From Chloroflexota bacterium (lineage in GTDB: Bacteria > Chloroflexota > Anaerolineae > Anaerolineales > Villigracilaceae): 11,127 nucleotides of DNA. A model generated the notes under the pieces. That model saw only the letters and a list, made by a program, of their open reading frames with translations. It searched no databases and was not told the origin of the DNA. Shown piece by piece: positions 7,038 through 11,127 of this stretch. Made by a program: the position numbers and the translations under genes. Each line of letters starts with the position of its first letter. Within the stretch, counting starts at the first letter, position 1. Location: NCBI GenBank assembly GCA_021796315.1, contig JAJYOH010000144.1, positions 1 through 11,127 of the forward strand, read 5' to 3'.

Positions 7038-7309
7038 TGCGGCAAATTCGCTACACCAAACAATTTCAAAAAGACTTCAAGCGTCTCCAGAAGCAGGGCA
7101 AGGAATTGACAATGCTGAAAGTGGTTATCGGCCAGCTTGCCGCCGGTGAAATATTGAGCGCGAAGTACAAGGATCATCCCCTGCACGGAAATTATGCTGG
7201 AACGCGCGATTGTCATATTGCCCCGGATTGGGTACTGATCTATGTTGTTGTGGGTGATGAATTGCGTCTCATCCGCACTGGCTCGCACGCAGAATTGTTT
7301 GAGCAATAA
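7034..7309 (+). CDS. yafQ: YafQ-family mRNA interferase toxin
   Basis: The 91-residue product belongs to the RelE/ParE superfamily and matches YafQ closely in its second half: YKDHPLHGNYAGTRDCHIAPDW, then LIYVVV and LRLIRTGSHAELF. Residues His48, His61, Asp65 and His85 correspond to the catalytic set known for YafQ (His50, His63, Asp67, His87), so the toxin looks active. Such toxins cut mRNA in the ribosomal A site during translation. Two successive ATG codons (7034 and 7037) are possible starts; the first overlaps the antitoxin stop. The module is complete and probably serves to stabilise the element or to defend against phage (known roles of the family, not shown here). Confidence 0.95.
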   Translation: MMRQIRYTKQFQKDFKRLQKQGKELTMLKVVIGQLAAGEILSAKYKDHPLHGNYAGTRDCHIAPDWVLIYVVVGDELRLIRTGSHAELFEQ

Positions 7310-7316
7310 GGCATCG

Positions 7317-7344
7317 CTTTTGGCGTGGCCACCCTCGCCAAAAG
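7317..7344 (+). terminator. Perfect 9-bp inverted repeat after yafQ, possible terminator
   Basis: CTTTTGGCG (7317-7325) pairs perfectly with CGCCAAAAG (7336-7344), with a 10-base loop. It begins 8 bases after the toxin stop. No U-run follows, so it is a poor intrinsic terminator; it may instead protect the 3' end of the mRNA. Confidence 0.4.
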
Positions 7345-7348
7345 TGTC

Positions 7349-7364
7349 GAGACGATATCGTCTC
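7349..7364 (+). promoter_or_regulatory. 16-bp perfect palindrome upstream of a -10-like element
   Basis: GAGACGATATCGTCTC is perfectly self-complementary with no spacer. It lies 10 bases before TACAAT (7375-7380), the position of a -35 region, and no ordinary -35 is present. A regulator (activator or repressor) binding here would control transcription of the short unit that ends at 7455. Confidence 0.5.
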
Positions 7365-7374
7365 AAATCTGTGC

Positions 7375-7455
7375 TACAATCTTCATCCCCCCAAAAAGCC
7401 CAGCGCGCCTCGCGGCAAGCTGGCAGAAAAGGCCGCCGTGTTTGGTGGTCTTTTT
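7375..7455 (+). ncRNA. Candidate small RNA with an intrinsic terminator
   Basis: TACAAT at 7375-7380 could start a transcript near 7387. The sequence then folds as a hairpin: GCCCAGC (7398-7404) with GCTGGC (7419-7424, one bulge), capped by CGCG (7404-7407) / CGCG (7411-7414). It is followed by the terminator at 7431-7455. No open frame of note fits. The result would be an RNA of about 70 bases. The lack of a -35 hexamer is the weak point; the palindrome at 7349-7364 might replace it. Confidence 0.4.
7431..7455 (+). terminator. Intrinsic terminator
   Basis: GGCCGCC (7431-7437) pairs with GGTGGTC (7444-7450) through seven pairs including two G-U, with a 6-base loop, and is followed directly by TTTTT (7451-7455). 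It would end transcripts from the dinJ-yafQ operon or from the candidate small RNA before it. Confidence 0.75.
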
Positions 7456-7482
7456 GTTATGGGGGAGGGGACGTGGCGGGTC

Positions 7483-7512
7483 TTGACAGCCCGTCTCCTG
7501 TGGGTGTAGGAT
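7483..7512 (+). promoter_or_regulatory. Promoter for the HTH-hicBA operon
   Basis: TTGACA (7483-7488) and TAGGAT (7507-7512) are 18 bases apart. The first of three operator-like sites begins at 7513, immediately after the -10 and over the expected start point. The gene-free stretch 7310-7667 has no other good promoter for the HTH gene at 7668. Confidence 0.55.
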
Positions 7513-7659
7513 TGAAACAAATGTTTCACTAGTGGCTCCCGTCTTTCCGGCCTCCCGGAGCGGGCTTGTTGCGAAGCGGGGCGCGAAACAAATGTTTCAC
7601 TTCCCCGTCCGCGCCGGCGGTAAACTGAGCCAAATTATCTATGTGAGACAAATGTTTCA
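7513..7659 (+). promoter_or_regulatory. Three copies of an operator-like palindrome
   Basis: TGAAAC-AAAT-GTTTCA occurs at 7513-7528; copies with one change in the left arm lie at 7584-7599 (CGAAAC) and 7644-7659 (TGAGAC). The spacer AAAT and right arm GTTTCA are invariant. Centres are 71 and 60 bases apart. The sequence between them is GC-rich and unrelated, so only the sites are conserved. The first site covers the likely transcription start, and the last ends 8 bases before the ATG at 7668, in the place of a Shine-Dalgarno sequence. They probably bind a dimeric regulator, most simply the HTH protein encoded next. Confidence 0.7.
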
Positions 7660-7667
7660 ATGCAACC

Positions 7668-7874
7668 ATGCTGACCCGATCCGAGCACGACCAACTGAAA
7701 GCAAAGATCGAAAACCTGATCCGCAAATCCGGGTCAGTTCCGCCGATCCGCGACATCAGCGATCAGCTTCACTGTTCCCCGACTACTGCCTGGCGGATCG
7801 TGAGGGCGCTGGGATGGAAGGCCAACTATCGTCATCGCTGGACACCGGGCAAGGCACGTGTTGCAGCGCGGTAA
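7668..7874 (+). CDS. Small helix-turn-helix DNA-binding protein upstream of hicBA
   Basis: The 68-residue protein has a charged N-terminal helix (TRSEHDQLKAKIENLIRKSG) and a helix-turn-helix at about residues 25-50: PIRDISDQLHCSPTTAWRIV then RALGW. This is the layout of a sequence-specific regulator; the basic C-terminal tail (RHRWTPGKARVAAR) may touch the DNA backbone. The ATG at 7668 has no Shine-Dalgarno sequence; an operator-like site occupies that position. It is followed 16 bases later by hicB, so the three genes probably form one operon. Because the HicB here is too short to carry a DNA-binding domain, this protein may supply autoregulation for the module (inference). Confidence 0.75.
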   Translation: MLTRSEHDQLKAKIENLIRKSGSVPPIRDISDQLHCSPTTAWRIVRALGWKANYRHRWTPGKARVAAR

Positions 7875-7890
7875 GAATTGGAGATTTGAT

Positions 7891-8127
7891 ATGCTGACCA
7901 AATATATTCAGGAAGCGATGAAGCTTGCGAAATATAAGATACTCGAGGACGACACCTTCTACGGGAACATCCCCGGCTTTCACGGTGTGTTTGCAAATGC
8001 TGATACCCTTGAGGAATGCCGCGAGCGGTTGCAGGAAGTGCTGGAAGAATGGATCCTGCTGGGCGTGAAGCTTGGTCACGAGCTTCCGGCAGCGAATGGA
8101 GTGCGCCTTGTGATGGAGACTGCCTGA
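7891..8127 (+). CDS. hicB: HicB-family antitoxin (short form)
   Basis: The ATG at 7891 follows GGAG (7880-7883). The 78-residue product shows the HicB core: a strand YKILEDDTFYGNIPGFHGVFANADTLEEC (spanning about 15-42; IPGFHGVFANADTLEEC is typical) followed by the helix RERLQEVLEEWILLGVKLG. This is the partly degraded RNase H-like fold that binds HicA. Many HicB proteins have a C-terminal ribbon-helix-helix or HTH domain for autoregulation; here only about 15 residues follow the core, so that domain is absent. The stop overlaps the hicA start (TGATG at 8125-8129). The order hicB before hicA is the less common one but is known. Confidence 0.92.
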   Translation: MLTKYIQEAMKLAKYKILEDDTFYGNIPGFHGVFANADTLEECRERLQEVLEEWILLGVKLGHELPAANGVRLVMETA

Positions 8128-8354
8128 TGCCACCTTTTGGGCCCATACGTCGCAGAGACCTGATTCGCTATTTGACAAAGCTTGGCTTTTTGGGTCCCTA
8201 TTCCGGGGGCAGGCATGAGTTTATGGTTCGGGAGTTTGATAAGTTGAGATTGACAATTCCGAATCCCCATAAAGGCGAGATTTCCAAGCCTTTCCTGGCC
8301 GAGATTTTACGTGAAGCCGGAATCTCTCGTAATGAATGGGAGAAGCTTAGATAA
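8127..8354 (+). CDS. hicA: HicA-family mRNA interferase toxin
   Basis: The ATG at 8127 overlaps the hicB stop by one base. The 75-residue product has the double-stranded-RNA-binding-like fold of HicA: IRRRDLIRYLTKLGF, then GPYSGGRHEFMV with the catalytic His30, LTIPNPHKGEISKPFLAEIL and a C-terminal helix (GISRNEWEKL). Catalytic His and the surrounding Gly-Gly-Arg are intact, so the RNase is probably active. HicA cuts mRNA and tmRNA in a translation-independent way in characterised systems. With HicB and the upstream HTH protein it forms the second complete toxin-antitoxin module within 1.6 kb. Confidence 0.94.
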   Translation: MPPFGPIRRRDLIRYLTKLGFLGPYSGGRHEFMVREFDKLRLTIPNPHKGEISKPFLAEILREAGISRNEWEKLR

Positions 8355-8375
8355 AAAGATTTGCCCCTCTTCGGG

Positions 8376-8408
8376 ACCTGACACTTGATACTTGACACAT
8401 AACTTGAC
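8376..8408 (+). repeat. Heptanucleotide repeat ACTTGAY in the leader of the next gene
   Basis: ACCTGAC (8376-8382), ACTTGAT (8383-8389) and ACTTGAC (8390-8396) are contiguous, then after ACATA another ACTTGAC lies at 8402-8408. The result is three TTGAYA hexamers in a row, without a matching -10. The Shine-Dalgarno AAAGGAAA (8413-8420) of the gene at 8428 follows. It may be a promoter-like slippage repeat or a small tandem repeat of the kind seen in cyanobacteria. Confidence 0.6.
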
Positions 8409-8427
8409 ACCGAAAGGAAACTAAATC

Positions 8428-8985
8428 ATGAAGACTATCACCAAAATTTTCTCGACCATTTTCAAGACCGCGATCCTGATCGTGATCGCCGCGATCTTGA
8501 TTCCCGTTGTGTATTTCGGCTATCGCATCACTCAGCCGATGGACTTGCCGCAGTTCAAGGGATTGAGCCTTTACCAACTCATTGCGTTTGACAAAATGTG
8601 TGCTGATGATTCGGCGATCATGTATGATGCTAAACACTCTGATTCCAAATTCTCTACTGTTGAATATGCACAATATTTGTTTGTGAACCTCGCGCCTGTT
8701 GTTATACAAATGCCCCTTGAATCGTTTGTCGTCACAGGTGCTGATGCGCTTCATCAACAGCAGCGTATTGAACCAAGCGATTATAATTCTGACGCTAGTG
8801 TTGATTGGTTCAACTTCCTGCCGTCTTGGTGGGGCGTTGCCGAAAAGATGTTATGGTTATCTGGGCGCTATTCGGCGTTTCCAACAGATTGGCCTGCTTA
8901 TTGTAAGAAGGTTCCTTCTCCTGCTGAATTCAAGGCCGTACAGCAAGCCCATCAGGAAATGCAACAAACTGCCAGCCGCCCTTGA
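8428..8985 (+). CDS. Unknown single-span membrane protein
   Basis: The ATG at 8428 has AAAGGAAA in good position. The 185-residue product has one strong hydrophobic helix (AILIVIAAILIPVVYFGY, about residues 15-32) after a Lys/Thr-rich start, so it is either membrane-anchored with the bulk outside or has an uncleaved signal. The outer part has a Trp-rich centre (VDWFNFLPSWWGVAEKMLWLSGRY) and two cysteines about 100 residues apart (DKMCADD and AYCKKV) that could form a disulfide. Codon use and GC are lower around 8600-8780 than in the neighbours. No family recognised. A promoter-like -35 element overlaps its stop codon. Confidence 0.75.
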   Translation: MKTITKIFSTIFKTAILIVIAAILIPVVYFGYRITQPMDLPQFKGLSLYQLIAFDKMCADDSAIMYDAKHSDSKFSTVEYAQYLFVNLAPVVIQMPLESFVVTGADALHQQQRIEPSDYNSDASVDWFNFLPSWWGVAEKMLWLSGRYSAFPTDWPAYCKKVPSPAEFKAVQQAHQEMQQTASRP

Positions 8986-9011
8986 CAAATTTCAACAGGC
9001 AGACGTAAAAT
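8982..9011 (+). promoter_or_regulatory. Promoter of the repeat-containing transcript
   Basis: TTGACA (8982-8987), a consensus -35, and TAAAAT (9006-9011) are 18 bases apart. The -35 overlaps the TGA of the preceding gene. Transcription would start near 9018, at the foot of the 27-bp repeat hairpin. Confidence 0.55.
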
Positions 9012-9023
9012 GCGGTTCATTAG

Positions 9024-9050
9024 TACTCCAAGTGCAAGAGCGAGTACTAG
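9024..9050 (+). repeat. Single copy of the 27-bp hairpin repeat, outside any gene
   Basis: It differs from the main consensus (units at 1020-1073) at three positions. One change, near the 3' end (GAGTACTAG), makes its arms longer than in other copies: eight perfect pairs. This compensating fit suggests selection for the hairpin in a non-coding setting. Confidence 0.9.
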
Positions 9051-9117
9051 TGGCAAGACATTTATAAGGTGATCTAGATAGACGGATTGTCTCTATTGAT
9101 CGCTTGACTCGATTCTG

Positions 9118-9150
9118 ACAGCCCCTTCTTGACGGAAGGGGCTGTTTTTA
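9118..9150 (+). terminator. Strong intrinsic terminator
   Basis: ACAGCCCCTTC (9118-9128) pairs perfectly over 11 bases with GAAGGGGCTGT (9135-9145), loop TTGACG, then a T-rich tail beginning at 9145. This is the strongest terminator in the window and separates the preceding transcript from the gene at 9181. Confidence 0.9.
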
Positions 9151-9180
9151 TTTAACTTTTTCGACCCGGAGGAATGCGCC

Positions 9181-9669
9181 ATGTTGAAGAAATTGCAAAC
9201 CCTCACTATCGTCATCGTTTTTCTCTCAGCGTCGTTGACCCCTGCTCACGCGCAGACCACTCGTGCATTGGATGGATTTCAACCATTCCCCAATGCGCCC
9301 ATGCGCGAGCCTGCACTGGCTGCTGTGTCCGCCATATATTCCACAGACGCCTCGGTCGCTGATGATTTCGCCTGGATGTATTTCGTGTGCAACCGGATGA
9401 TCTCGACCGCTTCCTGCTCCTACTTCAGGAACTATCAGGCTGGCACCATCTGGAGCAAGAGCCAGGATGTGATCGGCGGCTACATCACAGACGTGAGTCT
9501 GATGCAGCAGGATGGCGACGGTTCTCAACTCTGGAAGATGACCGCGGCCACATACACCAAACAGAGGGACGCGCGCTGGCATCTCGTTGTGATCCATGTG
9601 ATCTACGACGCGGCACGCGGCGAATGGATGTTGGATCGCGTGCTGTACGGACCCTACACCAATCCCTAA
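9181..9669 (+). CDS. Exported protein of unknown function, first of a paralogous pair
   Basis: The ATG at 9181 follows GGAGG (9168-9172); another ATG at 9174 is in a different frame. The 162-residue product has a classical signal peptide (MLKKLQ, hydrophobic core, then AHA before Gln25). The mature part has the elements EPALAAVSAIYS, a Cys pair eight residues apart (VCNRM...SCSYF), IWSK, SQLWKMT and a final WMLDRVLYGPY. The next gene encodes a protein with the same elements in the same order. The C-terminal pattern recalls NTF2-like folds, where such a Trp-containing strand is common, but this is a weak inference. It probably acts outside the cytoplasmic membrane. Confidence 0.8.
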   Translation: MLKKLQTLTIVIVFLSASLTPAHAQTTRALDGFQPFPNAPMREPALAAVSAIYSTDASVADDFAWMYFVCNRMISTASCSYFRNYQAGTIWSKSQDVIGGYITDVSLMQQDGDGSQLWKMTAATYTKQRDARWHLVVIHVIYDAARGEWMLDRVLYGPYTNP

Positions 9670-9689
9670 TCCCCAAGGAGCGAGTATCT

Positions 9690-10226
9690 ATGGAAATCAC
9701 ACTTTCACGAAAGACTCTGTCTATTGCCGCGGCAACTGCTGTTCTCCTGCTTGGCGTGGGTGGCTGGTTCGCGTGGCGGAATGGCCTGCTGAATCAATTG
9801 TTGCCCACCACTGTAGCGGCTGCTGCCCCGGCTCCTACCGAGCCTGCCTTTGCAGCTTTATCCGCCATGTACTCGCCAAACATGAACGCTCCTGAAAGCG
9901 CTTGGGAGTCGCAGGTCTGCGCGGGCATGACCTCGGACGGGTGCAATCTGTTCGAGAAGATGTACGCGCCTGCGATCTGGAGCGCGGCGAAAGCGGGAAA
10001 GATATCCAAAATGACTCTTGCTTTTGTGAGCGTTGCTCAAACGCTTCCCGATACTCCAAATACAGGAGCGAGTACCAGTAGTGGGGAACAAGTTTGGAAG
10101 CTGTCTACGTCCGACCAGTTCTCACCATATGTTTACGCTCAGGTGCAGCAGGACTCCGCCACACACCAGTGGATGTTGGTTCGGTTGCTGTTCTCGCAGG
10201 AAGCACAAGCGCGCTATGGACAATAG
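9690..10226 (+). CDS. Exported or membrane-anchored paralog carrying one in-frame 27-bp repeat
   Basis: The open frame extends far upstream, but the ATG at 9690 after AAGGAG (9675-9680) is the start, since the upstream part lies across the 9181 gene. The 178-residue product has an N-terminal hydrophobic helix (about residues 10-28), an Ala/Pro spacer, then the same core as the preceding protein: EPAFAALSAMYS, a Cys pair (VCAGMTSDGC), IWSA, EQVWKLS and WMLVRLLFS. Relative to its paralog it has about ten extra residues (PDTPNTGASTS) exactly where the 27-bp repeat is found. It is 20 bases from the previous stop and so co-transcribed with it. Confidence 0.82.
   Translation: MEITLSRKTLSIAAATAVLLLGVGGWFAWRNGLLNQLLPTTVAAAAPAPTEPAFAALSAMYSPNMNAPESAWESQVCAGMTSDGCNLFEKMYAPAIWSAAKAGKISKMTLAFVSVAQTLPDTPNTGASTSSGEQVWKLSTSDQFSPYVYAQVQQDSATHQWMLVRLLFSQEAQARYGQ
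10052..10078 (+). repeat. Single copy of the 27-bp hairpin repeat, in frame in a CDS
   Basis: It matches the consensus with three differences and is read in the same frame as the array at 993-1100 (TPNTGAST). It sits in a predicted surface loop between two blocks conserved with the paralog at 9181-9669, which has no such insert. Confidence 0.92.
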
Positions 10227-10259
10227 CAGTAATCAGCGCCTGCCGATCGCTGCTTACTG
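10227..10259 (+). promoter_or_regulatory. Hairpin between the exported protein gene and the large secreted protein gene
   Basis: CAGTAA (10227-10232) and CAGCG (10234-10238) pair with CGCTG (10248-10252) and TTACTG (10254-10259), interrupted by one T-C mismatch; loop of 9 bases. It begins directly after the TAG stop and ends 6 bases before AAAGGAA. There is no U-run, so it may stabilise or process the mRNA between the two genes rather than end it. Confidence 0.5.
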
Positions 10260-10276
10260 ATCACGAAAGGAACATC

Positions 10277-11127
10277 ATGAACCGTTACTCTAAAAACAAG
10301 AACGAGTACCAGTACTCTAAAAACAAGAACGAGTACCAGAAATTCATCGCTGCCTTTTTCACGACCCTCTGCCTCCTGGTCTTCTTCGCCCAACCGGGAT
10401 TTGCTCAATCCAACCAGCCCCCTGATCCCAATGGCGTTTGGGGAACAGTGTTTGACTCGAACGGCAACCTGTTGCCTGGTGTTACGAACGGCGGGGTCGT
10501 GCAGCAACAAGCCAACTGGATGCCGAACATCCCGCTCATTGGATCTGTCCCTGCCACTTATCATGTGTATTACACGCCCAGCGGGAACACGGTGGTTATG
10601 CCGGACGCCACCACCGAGTTTTTCATGGCTGCCAACCCGCAGGAGTCTGGAGCATCCTCAGCGGCATCTGCTTATGGCAATGGGTTGGGATTCTTGGATG
10701 CCGTCATCGGCCACGCCTGGGGCACAAGAACTCTTTATGTTCCGTCCATCGGAACGCAAGTTTCTTCCAGCGAATTCATTCAGGACATGCTTGCTGGAAA
10801 AGCCAACGTCTGGTCGCTACCGCTCGGTGTGACTGCGGATATATTTTCTATGCTTGGTAAGGACTCTGTTGCGGATATGTCCCTCTACCTGATGGCCTTT
10901 CTCTACACCCCCGACCAATGCTCATCTGCACCTGGCGGATGTTCTGCCGCGCAGTTGGCGCTGCTGGCTCCGCCAACTGAACCTACCGCACCTCCGCCTC
11001 CAGTCTGCGCGCCGCCGAAGGTCATCCCTGGTGGGATCTCGTCAGGCGGGAGCGAGACATGGCCTCCATACCCAATCGTTGTGGGGCAGGACCCGAACAA
11101 GACGGGCGTCAACCTTTCATTCCACGC
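10277..11127 (+). CDS. 5' part of a large secreted protein with a repeat-encoded N-terminal extension
   Basis: The ATG at 10277 follows AAAGGAA (10266-10272), and the frame stays open to the end of the window, giving 283 residues of an incomplete protein. After MNR come two copies of the nine-residue unit YSKNKNEYQ, encoded by two 27-bp repeats, and then a signal-peptide core (FIAAFFTTLCLLVFF) ending in PGFAQ. No other Met precedes the hydrophobic core, so the repeats should be translated and form the basic n-region. The mature part begins with a Pro/Asn-rich segment (GVWGTVFDSNGNLLPGV, which recalls carboxypeptidase-regulatory-like beta domains weakly) and later has a helical part, Cys residues and a Pro-rich linker (PPTEPTAPPPPVC). 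Function unknown. Confidence 0.8.
   Translation, partial: MNRYSKNKNEYQYSKNKNEYQKFIAAFFTTLCLLVFFAQPGFAQSNQPPDPNGVWGTVFDSNGNLLPGVTNGGVVQQQANWMPNIPLIGSVPATYHVYYTPSGNTVVMPDATTEFFMAANPQESGASSAASAYGNGLGFLDAVIGHAWGTRTLYVPSIGTQVSSSEFIQDMLAGKANVWSLPLGVTADIFSMLGKDSVADMSLYLMAFLYTPDQCSSAPGGCSAAQLALLAPPTEPTAPPPPVCAPPKVIPGGISSGGSETWPPYPIVVGQDPNKTGVNLSFH
10286..10339 (+). repeat. Two tandem 27-bp hairpin repeats at the start of a CDS
   Basis: Units 10286-10312 and 10313-10339 are identical. They keep the arms TACTC and GAGTAC and the CGAGTACCAG core but have A-rich changes in the middle. They are read in a different frame from the other coding copies, giving YSKNKNEYQ; the middle changes turn Cys and Arg codons (as this frame would read in the array at 993-1100) into Lys and Asn. 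Confidence 0.95.

Larger units (their letters stand above)
9018..9150 (+). ncRNA. Candidate small RNA with three stem-loops, the first formed by the 27-bp repeat
   Basis: Between the promoter at 8982-9011 and the terminator at 9118-9150 there is no plausible gene. The sequence folds into three hairpins in order: TAGTACTC (9021-9028) with GAGTACTA (9042-9049), extended by G-U and two more pairs to 9018-9052; an imperfect stem 9071-9083 / 9089-9101 with 10 of 13 positions paired; and the terminator. Promoter, three stems and terminator together make an independent RNA of about 130 bases plausible. It could instead be the leader of the gene at 9181 with the terminator acting as an attenuator. 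Confidence 0.5.

Noticed and set aside
6728..7366. 212-codon open frame on the - strand
   Set aside because: It is antisense to the clearly recognised dinJ and yafQ genes.
7513..7659. Resolvase res site or replication iterons
   Set aside because: The three repeated sites are only 16 bp and 60-71 bases apart, lie between a promoter and an HTH gene, and no replication initiator or resolvase catalytic domain is encoded nearby. Operators explain them better.
7532..7897. 121-codon open frame on the + strand across the operator region
   Set aside because: It runs over the operator sites and the HTH gene in another frame, with no ribosome-binding site and no recognisable domain.
9387..9689. Longer N-terminus for the protein at 9690
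   Set aside because: The upstream extension overlaps the signal-peptide-bearing gene at 9181 in a different frame, and the start at 9690 has a good ribosome-binding site and a membrane segment directly after it.

Overview
The window is a bacterial accessory region with about 20 genes, all on the + strand and many overlapping at ATGA or GTGA junctions. Codon choice, GC content in the mid-50s and the protein styles (short NPxYxGIG proteins, a standalone WGR protein, DinJ/YafQ and HicB/HicA modules) suggest a member of the Chloroflexota, probably Anaerolineae. That is an impression, since no rRNA or other marker gene is present. There is no complete transposase, integrase or conjugation ATPase, but recombinase-like fragments, two toxin-antitoxin modules and secreted proteins of unknown function fit an integrated element or plasmid.

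Layout. (1) 1-1842: the 3' end of an unrecognised gene, a possible 36-residue leader ORF, then a protein that joins a small NPAYAGIG domain to a membrane-anchored, Ser/Thr-linked, beta-rich extracellular domain. (2) 1886-4597: a membrane sensor histidine kinase, two single-domain response regulators and an unknown protein, arranged as one operon. (3) 4598-4842: a non-coding stretch with several perfect inverted repeats, probably a structured RNA or leader. (4) 4843-6649: six small overlapping genes: a paralog of the NPAYAGIG domain, a zinc ribbon, a serine-recombinase DNA-binding domain without a catalytic domain, a tiny membrane protein, a WGR protein and a membrane/coiled-coil protein. (5) 6646-7310: promoter, palindromic operator and dinJ-yafQ. 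(6) 7310-7667: a gene-free stretch with a perfect palindrome, a candidate short RNA ending in an intrinsic terminator, and a promoter followed by three near-identical operator-like sites. (7) 7668-8354: a small HTH protein, then hicB-hicA. (8) 8428-11127: a membrane protein, a candidate small RNA, two paralogous exported proteins, and the 5' part of a large secreted protein that runs off the window.

The most unusual signal is a dispersed 27-bp repeat that can fold as a hairpin (arms GTACTC / GAGTAC). It occurs as four tandem copies inside the first large CDS (993-1100), one copy in an apparently non-coding transcript (9024-9050), one in-frame copy in an exported protein whose neighbouring paralog lacks it (10052-10078), and two tandem copies just ahead of the signal peptide of the last gene (10286-10339), where it is read in a different frame. 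All coding copies keep the frame open. This resembles, in behaviour only, the palindromic elements that insert into genes in Rickettsia, or REP-type hairpin repeats. I do not recognise this particular family.
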